A stretch of 64,000 nt of DNA from Methanohalophilus mahii DSM 5219 (GTDB taxonomy: Archaea > Halobacteriota > Methanosarcinia > Methanosarcinales > Methanosarcinaceae): contig NC_014002.1 of assembly GCF_000025865.1 (NCBI RefSeq), positions 1,426,001-1,490,000 of the forward strand, read 5' to 3'. The position numbers and the translations under genes are program-made. Shown piece by piece: positions 28,876 to 39,099 of this stretch; position 1 is the stretch's first letter; every line of letters starts with the position of its first letter. The notes beneath the pieces were generated by a model. That model worked only from the letters and a program-made list of their open reading frames with translations. It was not told the origin of the DNA and searched no databases.

Positions 28876-30147
28876 TTGACTGAAATATCTAGCATGGTTA
28901 TTTCCCATGCAAAGGCAACAGTGGAGGAAATGGAAGATGCCTGGCAGGGTGAAATCGAGGATATACTTTCCCAGCTAAGTTCCCATGAGCTCGTATACGA
29001 ATGTGCAGTCCTCAAGACATGCAACCGACTGGAAATGTATGTGGTATCCCCCAGAGGAAGCAGTGTCCTTTTTCATTTTGCAAAAAGCATGGGTGTTTCT
29101 TCCCGAATTGTCGAATTTTATGACCATGAAGAATCCTTATATCACCTTTTAAAACTCTCCTGCGGCCTTGAATCCATGATCATAGGAGAAGACCAGATCC
29201 TGGGACAGATAAAGGACCTGTTCACTTTCTCCCGGAATGCAGGTACCATGGGCAAAATCCTGGAGACCGCTTTTAGCAAGGCAATCCAGGTAGGTAAAAG
29301 GGCCCGTACGGAAACAAACATCAATAGGGGTTCCGTATCGATTGCGTCTGCCGCAGTGGATCTTGCCGATGAAATGTTAAAAGGTCTGCAAGGACGTAAT
29401 ATACTTGTAATTGGCACCGGTGAGATGGGCACTCTTGTGACCCGGGCATTATCGCACAGGGACATGAATGTTGTGTATCTGGCAAACCGCACATATGAAA
29501 AGGCAAAGGTACTTGCAGACGAGTTGGGAGGCGAGGCCGTGGATTTCATGAGCCTTGATCGCTATACACAACAGGCCGATGTCATAATCAGTGCTACATC
29601 TGCTCCGCATTATGTCCTGAAGAAAGCAACAGTGGAAAGATCCTTAAAGAACAGGAGCGATAATCTTCTGCTGATAGATATCGCCAGCCCCCGGGACATA
29701 GACCCCGAGGTTGAAATCCTTCCCGGAGTTATCCTGCGTAACATCGATAACCTCAGGGTTATTAATGAGCGCAATCTCCAGATGAGAATGGAAGAGGCAA
29801 AGAAAGTTGAAACTATAATTGATGAAGAATATAAAATGCTGATTAACCAGTATAAGAGACAGAAAGCAGATGCTCTTTTATCCGAACTTTACAGCCAAAT
29901 ATATACCCTCCGAAAACAAGAGATGGATAGGGCTGTGAACAGGCTGGGAACTTATCACACGATCGGGGATGTGGAATGCAAGGTCCTTGATGACCTGACA
30001 AGGGCCATAGCAAACAAGGTCCTGGCGGAACCTACCAAGGTGTTGCGTAATGCAGCTGAATACAATGATGAGGCTTTCCTTGATTCGGCCTGCAAACTTT
30101 TTAACATCAAACCCTATGCTAAAAAAGAAAAGGAAAATTGCAAATAA
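28876..30147 (+). CDS. hemA: Glutamyl-tRNA reductase
   Basis: A protein of 423 residues. KTCNRLEMYVVS holds the catalytic cysteine and GLESMIIGEDQILGQIK is the family signature. The NADPH fold starts at ILVIGTGEMGTLV. It reduces glutamyl-tRNA(Glu) to glutamate-1-semialdehyde, the first committed step of C5 tetrapyrrole synthesis. The start is a TTG with GGAGGATAAC directly upstream. Confidence 0.97.
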   Translation: MTEISSMVISHAKATVEEMEDAWQGEIEDILSQLSSHELVYECAVLKTCNRLEMYVVSPRGSSVLFHFAKSMGVSSRIVEFYDHEESLYHLLKLSCGLESMIIGEDQILGQIKDLFTFSRNAGTMGKILETAFSKAIQVGKRARTETNINRGSVSIASAAVDLADEMLKGLQGRNILVIGTGEMGTLVTRALSHRDMNVVYLANRTYEKAKVLADELGGEAVDFMSLDRYTQQADVIISATSAPHYVLKKATVERSLKNRSDNLLLIDIASPRDIDPEVEILPGVILRNIDNLRVINERNLQMRMEEAKKVETIIDEEYKMLINQYKRQKADALLSELYSQIYTLRKQEMDRAVNRLGTYHTIGDVECKVLDDLTRAIANKVLAEPTKVLRNAAEYNDEAFLDSACKLFNIKPYAKKEKENCK

Positions 30148-30153
30148 GGACTT

Positions 30154-31140
30154 GTGATACCAATGTACCCAAATACTCGAATGCGCAGGCTCAGGAACGG
30201 AAAGATAGGTAATCTTATACGTGAAACTTCCCTGGGGCTAGATGACCTCATATACCCCATGTTTGTTGACGAAACCGCAGAATCCACAGTCGAAGTACCA
30301 TCCATGGAAGGTGTCCTGAGGTTGCCCCTTTCCGAGGTTGTCAATGAGGCCAGGAATGTGGCGGACCTGGGCATCAGTTCATTGATCCTTTTTGGAATTC
30401 CTTCAAACAAGGACGAAAAGGGAAGCAGTGCTTGTGGGGACGAGGATATTGTCCAGCAGGCCACGCGTGCTATCAAGGAGGAACTTGGTGACGATATGGT
30501 TGTGATTACGGATGTCTGCATGTGTGAATACACATCCCACGGCCATTGCGGCATTATTGATAATGAAACCCATGATGTGATTAATGATGAGACCCTGCCC
30601 CTTTTGGGTGAGATTGCGGCAAGCCATGCCAGGGCAGGCGCAGATATGGTAGCCCCCTCGGGTATGATGGACGGCATGGTGGGTGCAATCAGGCAATCCC
30701 TGGATCAGGAAAATTTCAGTGATGTGCCCATTATGTCCTATGCTGCAAAATACTGTTCCGCATTTTACGGCCCCTTCAGGGATGCTGCTGATTCATGCTA
30801 TTGTTTCGGAGATCGCTCTACATACCAGATGGACCCTGCAAATTCGGATGAGGCCCTGAGGGAAGTAGAACTGGATATCATGGAAGGTGCCGACATCGTC
30901 ATGGTAAAACCGGCTCTTCCCTACCTTGATATCATCTACCGGATAAAACAGGAGTTTGGTATGCCAACTGCAGCTTACAATGTCAGCGGGGAATACTCCA
31001 TGTTAAAGGCAGCCGCCCAGCAGGGTTGGCTGGATGAGAAAAAGGTCATGTACGAATCCCTTATGTCAATAAAAAGAGCTGGAGCGGATATGATAATTAC
31101 TTACTTTGCCAAGGAAATGGCACAATTACTGAATGAATAA
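30154..31140 (+). CDS. hemB: Delta-aminolevulinic acid dehydratase (porphobilinogen synthase)
   Basis: A protein of 328 residues. [14 protein letters not shown] carries the zinc-binding cysteines, so this is the Zn-type enzyme. The Schiff-base lysines lie in [16 protein letters not shown] and [10 protein letters not shown]. It condenses two aminolevulinates to porphobilinogen. It begins 6 bases after hemA. Confidence 0.97.
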   Translation: MIPMYPNTRMRRLRNGKIGNLIRETSLGLDDLIYPMFVDETAESTVEVPSMEGVLRLPLSEVVNEARNVADLGISSLILFGIPSNKDEKGSSACGDEDIVQQATRAIKEELGDDMVVITDVCMCEYTSHGHCGIIDNETHDVINDETLPLLGEIAASHARAGADMVAPSGMMDGMVGAIRQSLDQENFSDVPIMSYAAKYCSAFYGPFRDAADSCYCFGDRSTYQMDPANSDEALREVELDIMEGADIVMVKPALPYLDIIYRIKQEFGMPTAAYNVSGEYSMLKAAAQQGWLDEKKVMYESLMSIKRAGADMIITYFAKEMAQLLNE

Positions 31141-31159
31141 ATTTTATTGGTGTGATTAC

Positions 31160-32422
31160 ATGGTCAATCTGGAAAAATCAAAATCAATGTTTGAAAAGGC
31201 CAGGGAATATCTCCCTGGTGGTGTTAGCAGTCCGGTACGAGCAATCAAACCCCATCCATTCTACACCGAGAAAGCTTCCGGATGCCGTATTACAGACGTT
31301 GACGGTAATGAATACATCGATTACTGCCTCGGTTACGGCCCAAATATGCTGGGTCATGCAAATCCCGTGGTCAAGCAAGCAATAAGTGATCAACTTGAAA
31401 AGGGATGGCTCTATGGAACCCCTACCGAATCCGAATTCAAACTGGCCGAAAGGATTGCAGCCGCATATCCAGGCATCGATATGCTTCGCTTTGTATCCAC
31501 AGGTACCGAGGCCACAATGAGTGCCCTGCGGGCAGCACGTGGTTACACAGGAAAGAACAAATTCGTTAAGATAGAAGGTGGTTTTCACGGTGCTCACGAT
31601 TCGGTACTTGTCAAGGCTGGTTCAGGTGCTTCCACATTAGGTAAACCCGATTCCCTGGGTGTACCACAGGATTTCACCAAGCACACTCTCCAGACACCCT
31701 ATAATGATATCGAGGCCATGACAGAACTGCTTGAATCAAGCGATGATATAGCAGCTGTCATCATGGAACCGGTAATGGGTAATGTCGGACCGGTATTGCC
31801 ACAGGAAGGTTACCTGGAAGAGGTCAGGAAACTTACAAAGGAATACGACACCCTGCTCATATTCGATGAAGTAATTACCGGCTTCAGACTTGCAATGGGC
31901 GGCGCACAGGAGTATTATGGTGTGACACCTGACCTGACAACGCTGGGTAAAATTATCGGTGGAGGAATGCCCATAGGGGTTTTCGGAGGCAGGAAGGATA
32001 TTATCGAAATGATTGCACCTTCCGGTTCGGTATACCAGGCAGGGACTTTTAGTGGCCATCCGGCATCTGTTGCTGCAGGGCATGCAGTGCTTGATGTACT
32101 TGAGAAGGAAAATGCCCATGATAAACTCAATGCCATGGGACAAAATGTACGCAGCAGACTTTCCGAGATTGTCACGGATAAGGGACTGGATTACAGTGTT
32201 TCAGGCGTTGGTTCAATGTTCAAGATCTTCTTTGGGGATATGCCAGCAAATTATCAGGATGTTCTCAAATGTGACAAGGAAGGCTATTTTAACTTCTTCC
32301 ATAAAATGCTGGATCAGGGAATTTTCATACCGCCTTCCCAGTTTGAGACGAATTTCCTCTCTCTGGCACATACCGAAGATGATCTGGAAGCGACCTTTGA
32401 AACTTATGAAGCCTGCCTGTAA
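31160..32422 (+). CDS. hemL: Glutamate-1-semialdehyde 2,1-aminomutase
   Basis: A PLP enzyme of 420 residues. The PLP lysine is in [19 protein letters not shown] and [16 protein letters not shown] is the class III aminotransferase signature. It makes 5-aminolevulinate. I chose ATG 31160 ([14 protein letters not shown]), which follows GGTGTGATTAC, over the longer frame beginning inside hemB. Confidence 0.97.
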   Translation: MVNLEKSKSMFEKAREYLPGGVSSPVRAIKPHPFYTEKASGCRITDVDGNEYIDYCLGYGPNMLGHANPVVKQAISDQLEKGWLYGTPTESEFKLAERIAAAYPGIDMLRFVSTGTEATMSALRAARGYTGKNKFVKIEGGFHGAHDSVLVKAGSGASTLGKPDSLGVPQDFTKHTLQTPYNDIEAMTELLESSDDIAAVIMEPVMGNVGPVLPQEGYLEEVRKLTKEYDTLLIFDEVITGFRLAMGGAQEYYGVTPDLTTLGKIIGGGMPIGVFGGRKDIIEMIAPSGSVYQAGTFSGHPASVAAGHAVLDVLEKENAHDKLNAMGQNVRSRLSEIVTDKGLDYSVSGVGSMFKIFFGDMPANYQDVLKCDKEGYFNFFHKMLDQGIFIPPSQFETNFLSLAHTEDDLEATFETYEACL

Positions 32423-32436
32423 TAGGATGTGTTGAT

Positions 32437-33363
32437 TTGATAATTGGTACAAGGGGAAGTGACCTGGCTCTTGCACAGGCAAAAACCGTAGAGGGCCTTC
32501 TGGATAGCCGGGGTTTCCCCACTACCCGCAAGATCATAAAGACAAGCGGTGATACCTTCACTGACCGCCCCCTCCACGAGGTAGAGGGTGTGGGTGCCTT
32601 TGTGCGGGAACTGGATGACCGGATGCTTTCCGGGGAGATCGATATTGCAGTCCATTCGATGAAGGATCTGCCCACTGAAAGACCCGCAGAACTTTCCATC
32701 GCAGCAGTAATTGAACGTGATTCCCCTCATGACTTACTTCTTACGAATGATGGTTCAACCCTTGACGAATTGCCTGAAGGGGCGATTGTAGGGACAACAT
32801 CCATGCGCAGGCGGGCTCAGTTCTTGCGCTATCGTCCGGATCTGGATGTCCAGGACCTGCGTGGCAACATAAATACCCGTCTTAAAAAACTTGAATCCGG
32901 GATGTATGACGCAATTATACTGGCAGAAGCGGGCTTGCAGCGAATGGGATGGGACATTGAATGCCACAGGCTGGATGGCGATAACTTCTGTCCGTCGGCA
33001 AATCAGGGAACCATTGCCGTAGTCACTCTGGCAGGCGGGGAAGCGGAATTGCTCTGCTCTCAGATCGATCATACAGAATCCCGCATCGCTACAGAGGTAG
33101 AGAGACTGGTGATCAGGGATGTGGAAGGTGGATGTATAGTACCGGTTGGCTCCTTTGCAGAATTTGTGGATAACGGCAACAAGATACACATACGTGCCGA
33201 GATATTATCCCTCGATGGAAAAAGGGACATCCGTCTGGACGAGATTATTCCGGTGGATAATTATCGGGAGCATGCTGAGAAACTGGGCAAGAAACTTGTT
33301 GCCATGGGTGGAAAAGAACTGGTAAAAGAAGCCGTTTCACAATTATCTCCCAAAAATAACTGA
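32437..33363 (+). CDS. hemC: Hydroxymethylbilane synthase (porphobilinogen deaminase)
   Basis: A protein of 308 residues. IIGTRGSDLALAQA is the substrate loop, and VEGGCIVPVGS holds the cysteine that carries the dipyrromethane cofactor. It links four porphobilinogens. The start is TTG at 32437. A uroporphyrinogen III synthase (hemD) is not recognisable next to it. Confidence 0.96.
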   Translation: MIIGTRGSDLALAQAKTVEGLLDSRGFPTTRKIIKTSGDTFTDRPLHEVEGVGAFVRELDDRMLSGEIDIAVHSMKDLPTERPAELSIAAVIERDSPHDLLLTNDGSTLDELPEGAIVGTTSMRRRAQFLRYRPDLDVQDLRGNINTRLKKLESGMYDAIILAEAGLQRMGWDIECHRLDGDNFCPSANQGTIAVVTLAGGEAELLCSQIDHTESRIATEVERLVIRDVEGGCIVPVGSFAEFVDNGNKIHIRAEILSLDGKRDIRLDEIIPVDNYREHAEKLGKKLVAMGGKELVKEAVSQLSPKNN

Positions 33364-33369
33364 TCATAC

Positions 33370-34269
33370 ATGAAGATAGCAGGCATAGAACTAAAAAATC
33401 CTACAATCCTGGCTTCAGGTATAATGGGAACCACAGGAGCAGCCCTTGCAAGAATGAGCCGCAACGGTGCCGGTGCAGTGGTTACCAAGTCAATTGGGCC
33501 CGTTCCCAACAAAGGCCATAATAACCCTTCAATGGTGGAGCTGGAATGCGGATACATTAACGCGATGGGACTCCCCAATCCTTCCTACTCAGGTTTCTGT
33601 GAGGAAATCGGAATTGCGAAAAGCAAAACGGATGCACCGTTAATTGCCAGCATATTCGGCGGAGATGCTGCAGAATTCACCGAAGTTGCGAATGGGTTGC
33701 TTTCCTCAAAACCTGATTGCTTTGAACTTAATGTAAGCTGTCCCCATGCTGAAGGTTATGGGGCTTCGGTGGGAACTGATCCTGATCTTGTACATGAAAT
33801 CACAGCCTCGGTAGTTGATGCTGTGGATGTACCCGTATGGGTGAAACTCACACCCAATGTTACGGATATCACTTCCATCGGCAGAGCAGCAGAATCCGCA
33901 GGTGCCTCGGCAGTAGTTGCTATCAATACGGTCCGGGGAATGGCTATTGACATCCATTCCGGGTATCCCATACTAGGCAACCGTTTTGGAGGGCTGTCCG
34001 GTCCTGCAGTAAAACCTGTGGCCGTAAAATGTGTTTATGACCTGTATGAAGCACTTGATATACCCGTGATTGGCGTGGGAGGTATTACCTGCCCACAAGA
34101 CGCAATTGAAATGATACTTGCCGGGGCAAGTGCTGTTGAGATCGGATCTGCCGTACATGATGATACGCAAATTTTTGAAACAATAAGCAAAGGTATCGAT
34201 ACATACCTGCAAAAATACGGTTATTCAAAAACTGAAGATATAACAGGCCTATCACACGAGATGATCTGA
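33370..34269 (+). CDS. pyrD: Dihydroorotate dehydrogenase, catalytic subunit (PyrDB type)
   Basis: A protein of 299 residues. [13 protein letters not shown] holds the catalytic cysteine of the class 1B enzyme, and [19 protein letters not shown] is the FMN phosphate site. It oxidises dihydroorotate to orotate and passes electrons to PyrK and NAD+. Its stop overlaps the start of pyrK. Confidence 0.96.
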   Translation: MKIAGIELKNPTILASGIMGTTGAALARMSRNGAGAVVTKSIGPVPNKGHNNPSMVELECGYINAMGLPNPSYSGFCEEIGIAKSKTDAPLIASIFGGDAAEFTEVANGLLSSKPDCFELNVSCPHAEGYGASVGTDPDLVHEITASVVDAVDVPVWVKLTPNVTDITSIGRAAESAGASAVVAINTVRGMAIDIHSGYPILGNRFGGLSGPAVKPVAVKCVYDLYEALDIPVIGVGGITCPQDAIEMILAGASAVEIGSAVHDDTQIFETISKGIDTYLQKYGYSKTEDITGLSHEMI

Positions 34270-35045
34270 TGCGCCCCATTCATTCAAAAATCACTGAAAT
34301 TACCGAAGAATCACCCAATGTGCGTACTTTTTTCTTTGACACACAATTCAATGAAGCCACTCCCGGCCAATTCGTAATGGTCTGGGTACATGGCACCGAT
34401 GAAGTCCCTATGACCCTGTCCGGGAAAAACTCGATTACCGTCCAGAAAGTAGGGGATGCCACATCCCGTATGTTCGAACTTGGAATAGGTGACCATATGG
34501 GGCTCAGGGGACCTTTTGGCAGAGGTTTCACCATACCCAGAAATGATGAAAACGTGCTTTTCATTGCAGGAGGAGTAGGAGCCGCGCCGATTGCCCCCCT
34601 TGCAGATATTGTTAAGGCAAGAGGAATTGAAGGCCGCACAATACTGGGCTCCAGATGTTGTGATGAAATTTTGTTCAGGGAACGGTTTGCCTGTGGCAGG
34701 GTGGATATTACCACTGATGATGGTTCCGAAGGCAGGGGCGGTTTTGTGACCGACCAGCTTGCAGAAACGGACACCTCTGATTATGACAGGATATATGTGT
34801 GTGGCCCGGAGATTATGATGTATAAGGTCTTTGAAATTTTGAAAGCACGCGACGGTCATGTGAAGACAGAGTTCAGTCTGCACCGCTATTTCAAATGCGG
34901 TATCGGAGTTTGCGGAGCCTGCAGTATGGATCCTGAAGGCCTGTGTGTCTGCAGGGACGGCCCCGTATTCAATGGCGGTGAACTTGAAGGATCTGAGTTT
35001 GGACATTATGAACGTGATTCTTCAGGTTGCAAGTGCCGTTTTTAA
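34269..35045 (+). CDS. pyrK: Dihydroorotate dehydrogenase electron transfer subunit
   Basis: A protein of 258 residues. The FAD/NAD ferredoxin-reductase module has [14 protein letters not shown] and [16 protein letters not shown]; the C-terminal [2Fe-2S] site is [19 protein letters not shown]. It starts with an ATG that overlaps the pyrD stop (TGATG). Confidence 0.96.
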   Translation: MRPIHSKITEITEESPNVRTFFFDTQFNEATPGQFVMVWVHGTDEVPMTLSGKNSITVQKVGDATSRMFELGIGDHMGLRGPFGRGFTIPRNDENVLFIAGGVGAAPIAPLADIVKARGIEGRTILGSRCCDEILFRERFACGRVDITTDDGSEGRGGFVTDQLAETDTSDYDRIYVCGPEIMMYKVFEILKARDGHVKTEFSLHRYFKCGIGVCGACSMDPEGLCVCRDGPVFNGGELEGSEFGHYERDSSGCKCRF

Positions 35046-35048
35046 TAT

Positions 35049-35375
35049 TCAGGCAGCAGGAATTTGTGCCTTTACCTTTTCATAGAGCAGGTTAAACAGA
35101 AACAGCAATTCCCCCTCCAGAAAAATAATTCCTGAATTGGTCCTGTCTTCTTTTTTGGCAAAAAGGATTGTTAGTTCAAGATCCCTTTCCGCTGCCTGTT
35201 TTACCGACATATCAGATACATCGTTTGTACTTGAAAGGCGTTTTTCAACATTTTCTTCATCAAGATAAGTATTTATCCATCGTACCAGTTCGGTCCGATA
35301 TCTACCCGAAATCGGAATGTTATTCACATACCTGAGTACATGACTTTTTTCTTCTATGCAGTAAATATCGTTCAT
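35049..35375 (-). CDS. Hypothetical protein of 108 residues
   Basis: I do not recognise this protein. It starts MNDIYCIEEKSHVLRYVNN after GGGGAGTGGAT, which is why I prefer ATG 35375 to an upstream start at 35435. It looks soluble and helical, with a hydrophobic C-terminal helix (EGELLFLFNLLYEKVKAQ). It lies convergent to pyrK and divergent from the fumarylacetoacetase-family gene. Confidence 0.55.
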   Translation of the reverse strand: MNDIYCIEEKSHVLRYVNNIPISGRYRTELVRWINTYLDEENVEKRLSSTNDVSDMSVKQAAERDLELTILFAKKEDRTNSGIIFLEGELLFLFNLLYEKVKAQIPAA

Positions 35376-35556
35376 ATCCACTCCCCAATAAAGTATTCTT
35401 TCCAAACAGTAAAATAAGTTTTCCCTATTGGTCATAATCTGGCAAACCGGCGCTCATTTGCCGGAATTGATAAGAAAAAGGATTTATATTTATACCATAT
35501 CTTCATAATTTGTCTGCTAGGACAATGCATCTCCTTATTATCAGCAAGTGGATAAC

Positions 35557-36282
35557 ATGATCGGAAAATTCAAACACGGTACTGAGATATTTGAGGGTAA
35601 TGTGCAGGATGAAAGAGTAATATCTCCCGGGGGAGATGTTTATGATGTTAATTCACTTGATATACTTCCGCCCTCAAGTCCTTCCAAAATTATCTGTGTG
35701 GGACTTAATTATATTGATCACGCCAAAGAACTGGATATGGACATCCCGGATGAACCGATAATTTTCATGAAGCCCCCATCTTCTGTAACCGGTCATGGAA
35801 CTAAAATAATCTATCCTTCCTGCAGCAACCGTGTTGATTATGAAGCAGAACTTGCTGTTATCATAGGAAAGCAATGCCATGGCATTCATGCCGAAAGTGC
35901 ACAAAGTGTCATTGAAGGGTACACATGTTTTAATGATGTAACAGCCCGTGATATTCAGCAAAAAGATGGACAGTGGACCAGGGCAAAGAGTTTTGATACT
36001 TTTTCTCCGATTGGCCCTTTCATATCTCCTGCAGATGATTTCGATGCCTCTGCAGCAAATATTAAGTGCAGTATTAATGGCATGAGCAGACAGAATTCAT
36101 CAACTTCCAGATTGATATTCGATGTTGATTTTCTGATAGAATTCATATCCTCCGTCATGACCCTTGAAAAAGGGGACGTAATTGCCACAGGTACCCCTCC
36201 GGGTGTGGGTGAACTTAATTGCGGTGATTGCGTAGATGTAACCATTGAGGGCATAGGCACATTATCCAATGAGGTTTCATAA
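35557..36282 (+). CDS. Fumarylacetoacetate hydrolase family protein
   Basis: A protein of 241 residues with the FAH fold: ICVGLNYIDHAKEL, IIFMKPPSSVTGHG, VDYEAELAVIIGK (metal-binding glutamates), and DVIATGTPPGVG near the end. Members hydrolyse or decarboxylate acylpyruvates or oxaloacetate; the substrate here is unknown. ATG 35557 is chosen over GTG 35548. A TATA-like element lies near 35482-35492. Its stop overlaps the following regulator gene. Confidence 0.88.
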   Translation: MIGKFKHGTEIFEGNVQDERVISPGGDVYDVNSLDILPPSSPSKIICVGLNYIDHAKELDMDIPDEPIIFMKPPSSVTGHGTKIIYPSCSNRVDYEAELAVIIGKQCHGIHAESAQSVIEGYTCFNDVTARDIQQKDGQWTRAKSFDTFSPIGPFISPADDFDASAANIKCSINGMSRQNSSTSRLIFDVDFLIEFISSVMTLEKGDVIATGTPPGVGELNCGDCVDVTIEGIGTLSNEVS

Positions 36283-36581
36283 TGCTTTTTGATCAAATTT
36301 ACAGGGAACTTGAACTAACTGAGAGACATCTCATCGTTCTCAGGAAGGTTCTTGAAGAAGGGCCGATTGGTATCCTTAAACTTTCAGATGAAACCGGGAT
36401 GCCAACCCATAAAGTGAGGTATTCATTGCGGGTACTTGAACAGGAACATCTCATCAAGCCTTCATCACACGGAGCGGTTGCCGGTGAGAATACAGAAAAG
36501 TTCCTTGAAGAATTTGACGGGCAAATATCCGACATCATTGCAAAAGCATCTCACATCCAGCAGATAAGAAATTCAATTTAA
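36282..36581 (+). CDS. Small winged-helix transcriptional regulator
   Basis: A protein of 99 residues. GPIGILKLSDETGMPTHKVR followed by YSLRVLEQEHLIKPS is a winged helix-turn-helix, and the tail is a short helix. Its ATG shares one base with the TAA of the FAH gene (TAATG), so the two are co-expressed. The target is unknown; it could control its own operon or gltX downstream. Confidence 0.78.
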   Translation: MLFDQIYRELELTERHLIVLRKVLEEGPIGILKLSDETGMPTHKVRYSLRVLEQEHLIKPSSHGAVAGENTEKFLEEFDGQISDIIAKASHIQQIRNSI

Positions 36582-36629
36582 TTGTATTTGTGTATTTGTA
36601 TCAGTTTTACTTTTATAGAGGTCAGCCAG

Positions 36630-38342
36630 ATGACATTAGAGGATGAAGACATAAAAACGATTGAAAAGTTTGCATTGCAGAATGCTGTAAAATATGGACA
36701 ACCCCCCCAGGTTGGAGCTGTCATGGGTCGAGTGATGGGACAGTGTCCCCATCTGCGTCCCAAAGCCAAAGACGTTACGGCAGAAGTACAGAAAATCATA
36801 GACCAGGTTGCAGAAGGCAAGCCGGATGTATGGCAGCAGAGACTTGAGGAGATCGCACCTGAACTTATTGAAGAACTAAATACAAAGAAGGAACCTGAAA
36901 AAGGTCTCAAACCCCTTGATGTTACAGAAGGGGAAAGGGTTGTTATGCGTTTTGCCCCAAATCCCAACGGGCCCGCTACCCTGGGTAGTGCAAGAGGTAT
37001 GGTAATCAACTCCGAATATGTCAAAATGTATGGAGGGGATTTCATAATACGTTTTGACGATACCGATCCCCAGACCAAGCGCCCCCTCCTTGAAGCCTAT
37101 GAATGGTACCTGGATGACTGTAAGTGGCTGGGTATCGAGCCTGACAGGGTGGTAAAGGCCTCAGACAGAATAACCCTTTACTACGAGTATGCCCGCAAAC
37201 TTATCGAAATGGGGCATGCTTATGTCTGTTTCTGTGAAGGGGCTGATTTCAAGAAGTATAAAGACTCATGTACCCCATGTCCTGATCGTGATAGGAACCC
37301 TGCTGAGAATCTGGAACACTGGCACAAGATGATTGAGGGTGCTTACGAAGAAAAATCTGCTGTATTGCGTATCAAGACAGATATCAACCATAAAGACCCT
37401 GCACTGAGGGATTTCGGTGCTTTCAGGATAGTAAAAGCCACACATCCCAGACCGGAAGTGGGTGATAAATACGTAGTATGGCCGCTTCTTGACTTTGAAG
37501 GTGCCATCGAGGACCATGAACTTGGCATGACCCATATCATCCGGGGCAAAGACCTGATGGACAGTGAAAAGCGCCAGAAGTATATCTATGATTACCTGGG
37601 CTGGGAATATCCAAAGACCACCCACTGGGGCCGCATTAAAATGCACGAATTCGGCAAATTCAGCACCAGTGCACTCAGGAAGTCTATAGAAGAAGGCGAA
37701 TACACCGGCTGGGATGACCCACGGCTTCCAACAATAAGGGCAATTCGCAGACGTGGCATCAAACCACAGGCCCTGCGTAAATTTATGGTAGACATGGGTG
37801 TTGGGGAAACCGATGTCAGTATAAGCATGGATTCCCTTTATTCTGAAAACCGTAAACTCATTGACTCAAAGGCAAAGCGTTTCTTCTTTGTTCCCGACCC
37901 TCAAAAGATTGAGATTATAGACGGAAAACACACTGTTGCCAACCCACCTCTGCATCCCGTGGAAAATATGGGAAACAGGAGTATAAAGGTGGACAATATC
38001 GTATATATTAGTCGTGAGGATGCAAAGGAACTATCTATAGGGTCTCTATTAAGACTCAAGGACCTGTACAACATTGAAATTGTGTCAACCCAACCTCTCC
38101 GGGCAAAACATATTGGTGATTCAATGGATGAAGCCAGGGAAAAACGTCCTCCTATTGTCCAGTGGGTAGCAGAAGACAACCTGCATGTGGAAGTCCTGTC
38201 TCCTGAAGGTGTATTCACAGGAATAGGGGAGTTACAAATTGCAGATGAGATTGATAAAGTTGTGCAGTTTGAACGCTTTGGCTTCTGCAGGATAGATAAT
38301 GTAAAAGAAAAGGAAGTAGTAGCCTATTTCACTCATAAGTGA
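36630..38342 (+). CDS. gltX: Glutamyl-tRNA synthetase (archaeal type)
   Basis: A protein of 570 residues. The class I catalytic start is RFAPNPNGPATLGSARG, where the HIGH motif reads TLGS, as I recall for Methanosarcinales/Methanobacteriales enzymes. The second motif is KFSTSALRKSI. The C-terminus is the archaeal GlnRS-like beta barrel rather than the bacterial helical domain. ATG 36630 has AGAGGTCAG upstream. It also feeds hemA with glutamyl-tRNA. Confidence 0.96.
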   Translation: MTLEDEDIKTIEKFALQNAVKYGQPPQVGAVMGRVMGQCPHLRPKAKDVTAEVQKIIDQVAEGKPDVWQQRLEEIAPELIEELNTKKEPEKGLKPLDVTEGERVVMRFAPNPNGPATLGSARGMVINSEYVKMYGGDFIIRFDDTDPQTKRPLLEAYEWYLDDCKWLGIEPDRVVKASDRITLYYEYARKLIEMGHAYVCFCEGADFKKYKDSCTPCPDRDRNPAENLEHWHKMIEGAYEEKSAVLRIKTDINHKDPALRDFGAFRIVKATHPRPEVGDKYVVWPLLDFEGAIEDHELGMTHIIRGKDLMDSEKRQKYIYDYLGWEYPKTTHWGRIKMHEFGKFSTSALRKSIEEGEYTGWDDPRLPTIRAIRRRGIKPQALRKFMVDMGVGETDVSISMDSLYSENRKLIDSKAKRFFFVPDPQKIEIIDGKHTVANPPLHPVENMGNRSIKVDNIVYISREDAKELSIGSLLRLKDLYNIEIVSTQPLRAKHIGDSMDEAREKRPPIVQWVAEDNLHVEVLSPEGVFTGIGELQIADEIDKVVQFERFGFCRIDNVKEKEVVAYFTHK

Positions 38343-38357
38343 AAGGCTACTTTTTTA
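38319..38357 (+). terminator. Hairpin plus T-run at end of gltX
   Basis: GTAGCCTATTTCACT pairs with AGTGAAAGGCTAC across a CATA loop (one two-base bulge), followed by TTTTTT. The gltX stop codon lies inside the stem. It lies between the convergent gltX and rps3ae genes. Confidence 0.7.
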
Positions 38358-38366
38358 TTTTTAATT

Positions 38367-38969
38367 TCAGGCTGCTGCGGAAGCATTAGCCTTTACAGGA
38401 AGAACTTCGGTCTTGCGTATTTCTACCCTTCTTATTGGATAGATGGTTTTTGCATTCCTGTAAATATTGGCTGCAAGTTTACCGGTTACGATTTCCTCGA
38501 CAATGTGTTCAAAGTCAAGTTCTGCAGCTCTTTCAAGGACGATTTTTGCCATGATTTCCCGGATTGCTCTTATCTGGCTGCTTCTTGCCCTCTTTACAGT
38601 AAATGCAATGGGCTTGATGCGGAGCTTACGTCCGTCCTTGGTAGTTACTTCAAGATTGTTATCAATACGGGATGTCTGGCGTTTTACAATGGAACGCAGG
38701 TAATCTGTAGTGATCTCGTGACCAATGAAAGCAGTGTTTGCAGTGTCGCCGGTTACGCTGTCGATAGCCAGACGCAGTTTGATGTTCTGTTTTGAGAAAT
38801 CATTGGTAATGTCCCCTACAGTAGTCTCAATCGTCCTTCCAACCAGTTTCTCACTTTCATCAGTAGTGGTAGTTCCAATAACGGTCCTGCCAATAAATTC
38901 AGGGGTCTCAATGTTATACCAGGTTTTGTTCTTCCATTTATCCAGTTTTCTCTGTACTTTTCTTGCCAA
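38367..38969 (-). CDS. rps3ae: 30S ribosomal protein S3Ae (eS1)
   Basis: A protein of 200 residues: KWKNKTWYNIETPEFIGRTV at the start and IYPIRRVEIRKTEVLP at the end are the S3Ae/eS1 signatures. In many archaea it follows rps15, recJ-like and pcc1; here serS and udg lie in between on the same strand. Confidence 0.97.
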   Translation of the reverse strand: MARKVQRKLDKWKNKTWYNIETPEFIGRTVIGTTTTDESEKLVGRTIETTVGDITNDFSKQNIKLRLAIDSVTGDTANTAFIGHEITTDYLRSIVKRQTSRIDNNLEVTTKDGRKLRIKPIAFTVKRARSSQIRAIREIMAKIVLERAAELDFEHIVEEIVTGKLAANIYRNAKTIYPIRRVEIRKTEVLPVKANASAAA

Positions 38970-39099
38970 TAAATTTCCTCCAGTGTGAGTGTGATATTTC
39001 TCTGTCGGTGATCAATGTAATTAATAAATTCTATAGTATAGGCTATTAGTGGCCCTCTATACTATACATGTCCATATATAAACAAATCGGTTACCCATT

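Noticed and set aside
35441-35464. GGCAAA/TTTGCC hairpin upstream of the FAH gene
   Set aside because: The 6-base stem with a 10-base loop and no T-run or repeat partner is not better than chance.
36950-37000. GluRS HIGH motif reads TLGS
   Set aside because: At first sight a lost catalytic motif, but methanogen GluRS proteins commonly show this variant and the rest of the enzyme is intact.
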